The position numbers and the translations under genes were made by a program. The notes under the pieces are model-generated. The model saw only the letters and a list, made by a program, of their open reading frames with translations, did no database searches and was not told where the DNA came from. Below, piece by piece: positions 54,891 to 61,250 of a stretch of DNA of 64,000 bases; position 1 is the first letter of the stretch, and every line of letters starts with the position of its first letter. Source of the DNA: Planctomycetes bacterium B3_Pla (GTDB taxonomy: Bacteria > Planctomycetota > Phycisphaerae > Sedimentisphaerales > Anaerobacaceae); NCBI GenBank assembly GCA_005223045.1, contig NJBM01000001.1:496001-560000 (forward strand), written 5' to 3'.

Positions 54891-54985
54891 CTCCATTGCC
54901 TCCTACAAGGATTCTCCGTTTATCCTCGCTCAGCTATGCGGCTTCAGCTACATTGCTACAAACAGCATCGGATAGCAAACCCTTG

Positions 54986-55714
54986 TTATTTCCCGTGCTT
55001 CTCGCCCATCAGTTCGGCCACCTTCGGTTCGATGGCTTCGGCCCATATTTTATAGCCCGCTTCATTGGGATGCAAGTAATCGGGCATTACTTTTTTGGAG
55101 AGGAAACCATCTTTGGTCAGGAATTTGTCGTTGATGTCCAGGTAGTGAATCATCCTGCCGTCGGCGATTTTCGACGCCTGCGATGACGCCTCGGAGTTTT
55201 TTTGACGCTGATCCGACGGTTCGGGTCCGCGCGGGAAGATAGCAAGGATTAGTATTTTCATGTTGGGGCACTCAGCGCGGAGTTTCTTGCAGATAGCAAC
55301 AATGCCGCCGGCGATTTCTTCGGCGGTGTTATCTGTGCCGTTGGAGTTGTTCGTTCCGATCATCAGGACCGCCAATTTCGGCGATATACCCTCCAGATGA
55401 CCATGCTCAAGGCGCCATAACACGTGCTGCGTCCGATCTCCGCTAAAGCCCATATTGACCGCGTTACGCGGGGCATAGTGCTTGTCCCAGTACTTCTTGC
55501 CGCCGCCTTCCCAGCCGTGCGTAATCGAATCGCCAATCATGAGCAAATCCACGTTGCCCTGCTTGACTCGTTCGTTGACGGCGTCATTGCGCAGCGTCCA
55601 CCAGCTATGCCGATGGGCGGGTGAAACGGCTGAGTGCTGCTTTTCTTCGGCAATCAGAACCTGGCTCGACAAAATCGAAACGGCCAGACATGCGATCAGA
55701 AATTTGCTCTTCAT
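54986..55714 (-). CDS. Secreted SGNH/GDSL hydrolase
   Basis: A 242-residue exported esterase. The signal peptide is about residues 1-21 (FLIACLAVSILSSQVLIA). The four SGNH blocks are clear: MIGDSITHGW (Ser nucleophile), GFSGDRT (Gly), MIGTNNSNG (Asn) and PDYLHPNEAGY (Asp and His). It resembles planctomycete platelet-activating-factor acetylhydrolase-like enzymes and sugar O-acetylesterases. ATG 55714 has GGAGAG upstream. The frame continues to 55927 with no homology. The spacer at 55715-56080 holds no other recognisable gene. Confidence 0.9.
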   Translation of the reverse strand: MKSKFLIACLAVSILSSQVLIAEEKQHSAVSPAHRHSWWTLRNDAVNERVKQGNVDLLMIGDSITHGWEGGGKKYWDKHYAPRNAVNMGFSGDRTQHVLWRLEHGHLEGISPKLAVLMIGTNNSNGTDNTAEEIAGGIVAICKKLRAECPNMKILILAIFPRGPEPSDQRQKNSEASSQASKIADGRMIHYLDINDKFLTKDGFLSKKVMPDYLHPNEAGYKIWAEAIEPKVAELMGEKHGK

Positions 55715-56080
55715 TCTCTTGCTCTCCTTGAACTGATGTTTCCTGGTTGTCCGTATTTCGTATCGCCGGTAGAATATAAACTCCGCCCCGGACATACAAG
55801 CATTTTCCTCTGATTCACCGTAAACCAGCCAATAGAAAAGTCTTACAAGAAATAGACTCCCTCGCAAATACCGCGGATTATGGCCTGCGAATCTTTGTTT
55901 CCGGTCAAACGTAGGGACCATTCTCAATGCCCTTCCCGGTGGATTTTCTTTGCGTCCTTTCGGTTCTTGTAGTCAAATGTCAATCTGTAAAGCGTGGACA
56001 TGTGCGGAACCTGCTCTTAACGAGGTCGAATCGGGCGGGTGACTGCGGCTTCGTGACCTCTGTTTTGCCGAAAGTGTACA

Positions 56081-57244
56081 ATGGTAAAACTGCAACCTAA
56101 TTCGGCCGGAATTGACAACTGGCTCAAATTGATACGAGCCGATGGTGTCGGCCCGGCTATCTTTGCAAGGCTCATAAAACGCTTTGGCTCGGCCGACCGG
56201 GTCCTGGGTGCTTCGGTGGCCGAGCTGGCCAAAATCGACGGTTTGGGCTTCAAGACCGCCGAGCGAATTGCATCTACTCGCGACAAATTCGACCCGGCAG
56301 AAGAGCTGGATTTGGCTCACAAGCTCGGCGTCTGGATAATCAATCTTGAGGATCAGCGGTATCCGCCTGTGCTCAAAAGGATTTACGACCCGCCGCCGGT
56401 TCTTTACATAAAGGGCGACCTGACTCGCCAGGACAATTTGGCGCTGTCGATAGTCGGCTCCCGGCGATGCAGCCTGTACGGCCAGGAGCAATCTTCCCGG
56501 CTCGCTCACTTCCTTGGCTCGGCGGGCTTTACCATCTGCTCCGGCATGGCCCGCGGGATTGATACCTCCGCCCACCAGGGCGCGTTGTCGGCCGGCGGGC
56601 GGACGATTGCCGTGCAGGGCTGCGGGCTGGCGAACATCTTCCCGCCGGAGAACAAAAAGCTCTTCGCCCTGATAGCCGAGTCCGGCGCGTGCATCAGCGA
56701 GCTGCCGTTGCAGTACGAACCTTTGCGGGTGAATTTCCCGCCGAGGAACAGGATAATCGCGGGCCTCTCGCTCGGGACGATTGTCATTGAGGCCGCCCTG
56801 CGTTCGGGGGCGCTGATTACCGCCAAAGCTGCTTTGGATTACAACCGCGAGGTGATGGCCGTACCGGGCAAGGTCGATTCACCGCTGAGCAAGGGGGCGC
56901 ATCAGTTGATAAAGGAAGGCGCCAGGCTGATCGAGTCGGTAGAGGACGTGATGGACGCCCTCGGGCACATCGGCGAGCAACTGCAAGACCACGTAAATAC
57001 CGCCGCGGCCAATGCTTCGCAGCGTGCAGAACAGCCCTTGTTCGACGTGAGCCAGTTGAAGTTGAGTGACGCCGAGAGGAAGATCCATGACTACCTGAAC
57101 AAAGAGCCAATGCACATTGACCAGATAATCGCCGAGACGAACCTGGCCGCGGGCGTGGTAAACGCAACACTCATATCGCTGCGTCTAAAAGGCCTGATAA
57201 AGCAACTGCCGGGCAGCATGTTCACCAGAAACCGGGCGATCTAA
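56081..57244 (+). CDS. dprA: DNA-processing protein DprA
   Basis: A 387-residue single-strand-DNA-binding protein that loads RecA on incoming DNA during natural transformation. An N-terminal helix-hairpin-helix/SAM-like region (VGPAIFARLIKRFG, IDGLGFKTAERI) precedes the Rossmann DprA core with VGSRRCSLYG and GMARGIDTSAHQGAL, and PRNRIIAGLS. A C-terminal winged helix (about 325-385, KIHDYLNKEPMHIDQII) is of the DML1 type. Length and motifs are complete. The ATG has no strong Shine-Dalgarno. Downstream lies a 950-bp repeat-rich spacer. Confidence 0.95.
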   Translation: MVKLQPNSAGIDNWLKLIRADGVGPAIFARLIKRFGSADRVLGASVAELAKIDGLGFKTAERIASTRDKFDPAEELDLAHKLGVWIINLEDQRYPPVLKRIYDPPPVLYIKGDLTRQDNLALSIVGSRRCSLYGQEQSSRLAHFLGSAGFTICSGMARGIDTSAHQGALSAGGRTIAVQGCGLANIFPPENKKLFALIAESGACISELPLQYEPLRVNFPPRNRIIAGLSLGTIVIEAALRSGALITAKAALDYNREVMAVPGKVDSPLSKGAHQLIKEGARLIESVEDVMDALGHIGEQLQDHVNTAAANASQRAEQPLFDVSQLKLSDAERKIHDYLNKEPMHIDQIIAETNLAAGVVNATLISLRLKGLIKQLPGSMFTRNRAI

Positions 57245-57282
57245 GAAGCATCCCGGCCCGGCTTCCTCCACTGTGGGAGCTC

Positions 57283-57626
57283 GAAATTGGCTTTGTTTTT
57301 CCAAACCCTTTTTCGCAGTACGCAGCACGCAATACTCAATACGAGATAAATTGGCTTTGTTTTTTAGCAGCCACCGGAGGGCTAAATTCTTACAAGCCCT
57401 GTATTCACAGGCAGTTACGCCTATTTAGGCTCTCAGCAAATTGGCTTTGTTTCGCAAAATCGCATGACTGATTGACTATTTACGATTTACTATTGACTAC
57501 TCCCCATACGCCATACGACATACCATATACGATATACGAGAAGCGAGATTGGCTTTGTTTTTTCAAACTCCTTTTCGCAGAACGCAGCACGCAGCACGCA
57601 ATACGAGATAATTGGCTTTGTTTTTT
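57283..57626 (+). repeat. Array of five ATTGGCTTTGTTT repeats with variable spacers
   Basis: The core TTGGCTTTGT occurs at 57287, 57351, 57441, 57549 and 57612, always preceded by A/G-rich bases and followed by a T run. Intervals are 64, 90, 108 and 63 bases. The first and fourth intervals are related (both contain TTCGCAG.ACGCAGCACGCAA and end ACGAGATA). The others are filled with different low-complexity words. This is neither a CRISPR array (core too short, spacing irregular) nor a simple tandem repeat. The rest of the 57.6-58.0 kb spacer holds more short-word repeats (CCACAGAGACCACAGAGG) and no gene. Confidence 0.75.
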
Positions 57627-57993
57627 CAACTTCTGTTGGCCACAGAGACCACAGAGGACTCAGAGTGTTTCATTCCCGGCCATGAAGCCACTAAGGCACG
57701 AACTTGAACTTCGACATTGGACGTTCCTTGTTCGATATTCCAACGCCTTTTTACTTTTACCTTTTTACTTTTTACTTTTCCCTTGTTTCTCCTGTCTTCT
57801 GCCTTTTTTCAATTCTCAATTCTAAACTCTAAATTCAATATTCGTTCTATGTCTATCATACACCTAAGCAATTGGAAGTCAAGCGAAATCTCAAGAAAGG
57901 GCAAATTTAGCCACGGATTACGCGGATTTCACGGCTTCTTGAGCCACAGAGAGCTATGAGAAGGCAGAGGAATAATTAATAATCAATTCGAGG

Positions 57994-58152
57994 AGCCACT
58001 GAATGAGCGAAGCGAATGAAGTGGATGGGAAGAATCGACTTTGCCGGATGAATCGTCTTGATTAAGCCGTCAGAATTGACAAGGAAACCCCGGCATTGTT
58101 TCTGAGAAGATTGAAAACCATCCGCTTCGCTCGCGATGTCCACTCAGTGGCT
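57994..58152. mobile_element. MITE-like element with imperfect 35-bp terminal inverted repeats
   Basis: The arm at 57994-58028 (starting AGCCACTGA and ending GTGGATGG) matches the reverse complement of 58118-58152 at 26 of 35 positions. It encloses about 90 bases without coding potential. It lies directly downstream of the nuclease gene of the restriction-modification pair. A non-autonomous element or a large hairpin are both possible. Confidence 0.4.
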
Positions 58153-58190
58153 GCCACGTGACATTTACTTTACATCAACCGGAAGGGGCA

Positions 58191-59375
58191 TTATGCTACA
58201 GGCCCTTGGGGTTTAGTGATAATCACAACGTCCGACACCACTGTATAATTCGTTTCTTCCCATGTAAAATCTAAGGTTCGACCGGGTGACGACGATGCAT
58301 TGTCTAAGTAGTGGGTAATTTCTGAGCACAGCAGCGGTTTTGCGCGCTTTAGCTTCCACGATTCAAAGAAGTCCAAGGGATCAATGAGAATCAGGAAAAG
58401 GCGGTTGGAAGCATCGAACCTACGTACACCCTGGTTTTCGTAGAGCCATCGGATCAACTCGTCGGGATCAGACTTTGCATCCGCGATTAGTTTCTGCCGA
58501 AAACTGATCAACTCAGATAAGAGTTCTTGTGAATCTTCCGAAGGATGATCACTGGCCTTATTCCACAAGTCAGAGAGCAGCATGCTATCAGAGAGACCGC
58601 CACTGAACGTAACGTTGTGACGACGTGCCCATTGTCTTAGAAGAGTAAGTTCTGGTCGTTCGCCATTCGCGCGCCGGAGCTCTTTTATGTAGCCTTCTGG
58701 GAAGTAAGTGACCTTTAGGTCAAAAGGGACCCCCTTAAAGAAGAAGTCAATTTTTTTGATTAAACCGACGGCTGGCAACATAGCGGGATGATCACGGAAA
58801 ATGTCCTCGATGATTATTGATGTCCAGTGATTATACCAGGAACAAAGCACATAGCCGCGCATACTGTTATGCAACTCGTTTTCTATACTATTTGAAAGTT
58901 GGTCGTAGTCCCGAATTCTTTTGACGTAGTTGTTGACTATTGTTTTTTCGAGGCTGTTTTGATGAAGCCCGCCCCAATCAAATACCTCCAACCGGTATAA
59001 CTGATTGACCAATTCGGCTTCATTTTTCTGACGATGTTCACGTTCTGTCGCGTAGATTGCCCTGATTGTGCTGTCGATGATCGCTGCATCCAGAGCAACA
59101 GTCTCAAATGCTTCTTTGAAAAGGTCACGAGCTGACGATGAGGTAGGATCGACGGAAGCAGCGGAGAAAAGCTGCTCCAAATGCGCACGACGCGAAAGTG
59201 ACCTCAACTTTAGAAATCGGAGTCCGTCGGGAGACTCAGCAAGCTCGCGAATACGATCTTGCCGAAACCAATTCTGTGCAGTACTAAAATCCATCCGATT
59301 TTCTTCAATGAAACGGTATTTGGGTCGTCCAATTCGGGATATCACATAGTTGTCCAATTTCTCCCAAATCGGCAT
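58191..59375 (-). CDS. Putative restriction endonuclease (PD-(D/E)XK-like) paired with a DNA methyltransferase
   Basis: A 394-residue protein I do not recognise by family. Its gene overlaps the 3' end of the preceding methyltransferase gene by about 70 bases on the same strand, the usual arrangement of type II restriction-modification. A candidate nuclease core is D210 followed by D219-L-K221 (KIDFFFKGVPFDLKVTYF), fitting the PD-(D/E)XK pattern of an acidic residue, a short strand, then (D/E)xK. The N-terminal half is helical and may recognise DNA. ATG 59375 (MPIWEKLD) is chosen; TTG 59387 is the only earlier in-frame option. Function is inferred from context. Confidence 0.6.
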   Translation of the reverse strand: MPIWEKLDNYVISRIGRPKYRFIEENRMDFSTAQNWFRQDRIRELAESPDGLRFLKLRSLSRRAHLEQLFSAASVDPTSSSARDLFKEAFETVALDAAIIDSTIRAIYATEREHRQKNEAELVNQLYRLEVFDWGGLHQNSLEKTIVNNYVKRIRDYDQLSNSIENELHNSMRGYVLCSWYNHWTSIIIEDIFRDHPAMLPAVGLIKKIDFFFKGVPFDLKVTYFPEGYIKELRRANGERPELTLLRQWARRHNVTFSGGLSDSMLLSDLWNKASDHPSEDSQELLSELISFRQKLIADAKSDPDELIRWLYENQGVRRFDASNRLFLILIDPLDFFESWKLKRAKPLLCSEITHYLDNASSSPGRTLDFTWEETNYTVVSDVVIITKPQGPVA

Positions 59376-60795
59376 CTGGATTACCAAAGACGAGTGCGAC
59401 GTCGTTTTTCAATCCGCCCTTTCTGTTGTCTTGGACGACGGATCCAGCTGAATAATTGCAGGGGAACTGACCAATGTACTCAAGTCCAGTACTAGCAGAA
59501 TCGTCGATCAGTTTGTTGACGAATGTCCATCTATCCTCCTGTCGAGCATTGTAGAGAAGAACAAGAAAACCGTCGTCTCGCATCGTTTCTCTACATTGTG
59601 CGAAAAAAGCATTCATGGCGTCACCATAAGTCTCCGGTGATTTCTCCCGTTCCTTGGCGTTGGATATCACGATTTCGTCGTCAAAGTTCGGTTCCAAACC
59701 TAAGATGGCGTTCCACAATTCGCTCAACTCAAGGTATGGCACCCGATCGCTATGTGGAGGGTCTGTCAAGATGAGTTTCACAGATTGGTTCGCAACCTCT
59801 GCAATCGAATCCTGGCACGGAGTACATTCAATGCAACATTTCGAGTCACATCGGTAAAACTCGGCAAGCGAAGGAGAGATGTGTAAACTAGTTAATGGGT
59901 CATAGGTTCTTATCGCCTTAAGGAGTTTTGAGACGCGCCGTTCAAAACAATTCCAGACATTTACCTCGAAGTGCAATTTTGGACGCCAGTACCCAATGAC
60001 CCAACTCCCAACTTCGACTTTGCTCGAAGCCTTTCCACCTGTCTTCCCTCTGCCCGTTACGGCAAAAACCATTTTGGTCATTTGTCCGGACGCAGCCGTG
60101 AGGCACAAGCGAAGTGGCTTCGCAAGATCGTCAGGAAGTTCGGCGATTCCGTGTAAAAGCAGATCCAAATTGTGCTGCGCTCGACCGGTGAGAATGTCAG
60201 AGATAGCCAAATCTTTGTGTGCGTTAATACGCCCGTTTGAAAAGAAATTTGGGCGGCGGAGAAATTTACTTCGATAACCGGCAAGGCTGTCAATGAGTTC
60301 CAGATCGTGTGCGGAAGGAGATCGTTCTTCGCGAGCATTTCCTAGCCCACGGCGTAACCACACCTGTTGAAGTAGGTCGTTTTCCCAGAGATAATGAGAG
60401 GCAATGCAGCCATCGCTCATAAGATAGGTTTGACCGATTTTTTCTTTGACGCTCTTCTCCAAATACTTGAAGGTATCATAGACCGATTCATAGTCCGGTG
60501 GTGAAACCAAGAGTCGTGTAATCTCGACGGCAATAGGATTTATGTCAAAGCCAATGAACCGACGGTTTCGCAACAGAGATTCCCGTGCGGTTATACCTGA
60601 TCCGACAAATGGATCGAGAACAGTATCAGCATCACTCGTGAGTTGTTCTATGATGAACGCCAGTGGCTCGTGGGGTTTCTTACCCCAGTACTTGTGAAAG
60701 CCGTACAGACCGGTGTAGCCCTTTGGATTACTTGCTTTCTTGGCAGAAACTTCAGGTGGTTTTTCAGCGAATCCAAATGCGAGCTGTTTTTGCAT
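59305..60795 (-). CDS. DNA methyltransferase (N6-adenine/N4-cytosine type), restriction-modification
   Basis: A 496-residue methylase with the order SAM site, long variable region, catalytic site. YGFHKYWGKKP (about 31-41) resembles motif X. D61-P-F-V-G-S-G67 is motif I. The catalytic motif is D345-P-P-H348, with His where most enzymes have Tyr, Phe or Trp. A cysteine cluster (CDSKCCIECTPC, about 317-327) before it could bind a metal. The 280 residues between the motifs probably hold the target-recognition domain. ATG 60795 has AAGG seven bases upstream. It precedes the putative nuclease gene and should protect host DNA from it. Confidence 0.82.
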   Translation of the reverse strand: MQKQLAFGFAEKPPEVSAKKASNPKGYTGLYGFHKYWGKKPHEPLAFIIEQLTSDADTVLDPFVGSGITARESLLRNRRFIGFDINPIAVEITRLLVSPPDYESVYDTFKYLEKSVKEKIGQTYLMSDGCIASHYLWENDLLQQVWLRRGLGNAREERSPSAHDLELIDSLAGYRSKFLRRPNFFSNGRINAHKDLAISDILTGRAQHNLDLLLHGIAELPDDLAKPLRLCLTAASGQMTKMVFAVTGRGKTGGKASSKVEVGSWVIGYWRPKLHFEVNVWNCFERRVSKLLKAIRTYDPLTSLHISPSLAEFYRCDSKCCIECTPCQDSIAEVANQSVKLILTDPPHSDRVPYLELSELWNAILGLEPNFDDEIVISNAKEREKSPETYGDAMNAFFAQCRETMRDDGFLVLLYNARQEDRWTFVNKLIDDSASTGLEYIGQFPCNYSAGSVVQDNRKGGLKNDVALVFGNPDADLGEIGQLCDIPNWTTQIPFH

Positions 60796-60836
60796 TCCGT
60801 GCCTTTCGGGTCTCCATTGTCTCACCATTGCGATAT

Positions 60837-60866
60837 AACATAATGATATATGACACTTCTTGTCAA
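60837..60866 (-). promoter_or_regulatory. Promoter with overlapping palindrome for the restriction-modification operon
   Basis: Minus strand: TTGACA (60866-60861), an 18-base spacer and TATGTT (60842-60837). A 13-bp palindrome, GACACTTCTTGTC at 60852-60864, covers part of the -35 and spacer, an ideal place for an operator. The likely start is about 35 bases before the methyltransferase ATG. Confidence 0.55.
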
Positions 60867-61005
60867 CAACTTAGTCTATCGGCGATGAAATGTCAACGTG
60901 GAAATAGCGTACCAGAGGTACTGTACTATGCATAGCGTGTGGATTTACAATTTTAGATTGCCGAGTTTCGTATCTCGCGAAGGGATCTCCAAACAGATGC
61001 GTCAA

Positions 61006-61048
61006 TCCTTCGACTCCGCACAGAGCCTGCCCCGAGCACGTCGAAGGA
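61006..61048. repeat. TCCTTCGAC...GTCGAAGGA palindromic repeat
   Basis: Nine-base arms at 61006-61014 and 61040-61048 are exact inverses. The element is the intergenic relative of the one embedded in parA (16027-16059). It shares the 60867-61250 spacer with a TTTCGTATCTCGCG tract at 60965. No gene is supported there. Confidence 0.7.
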
Positions 61049-61250
61049 GGCCCGCCTTGCAGGGCTATTTTCTTGACTAAGGGGCTTGTGGTAGTATAAT
61101 TGTATTGGGTTTTGACGTTCCGCGTTTGGAGCTACAAAGTGAAAGGGTGTGCAATTCATAATGCTTGAGCTTACGCATTTGCTGCGGCGGCAATTCCCTG
61201 TCGCATGACTACCGCAGCCGATTTCGACGATTTCCTGTGAAGAAGATTAG

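Noticed and set aside
57283-57626. CRISPR array
   Set aside because: The repeated core is only 13-16 bp, spacing varies from 63 to 108 bp, two spacers are related, and no cas gene is present.
57472-57825. 117-residue open frame in the repeat spacer
   Set aside because: It is made of translated short-word repeats (NWLCFF twice) with no ribosome site. It follows the repeat array and not a gene.
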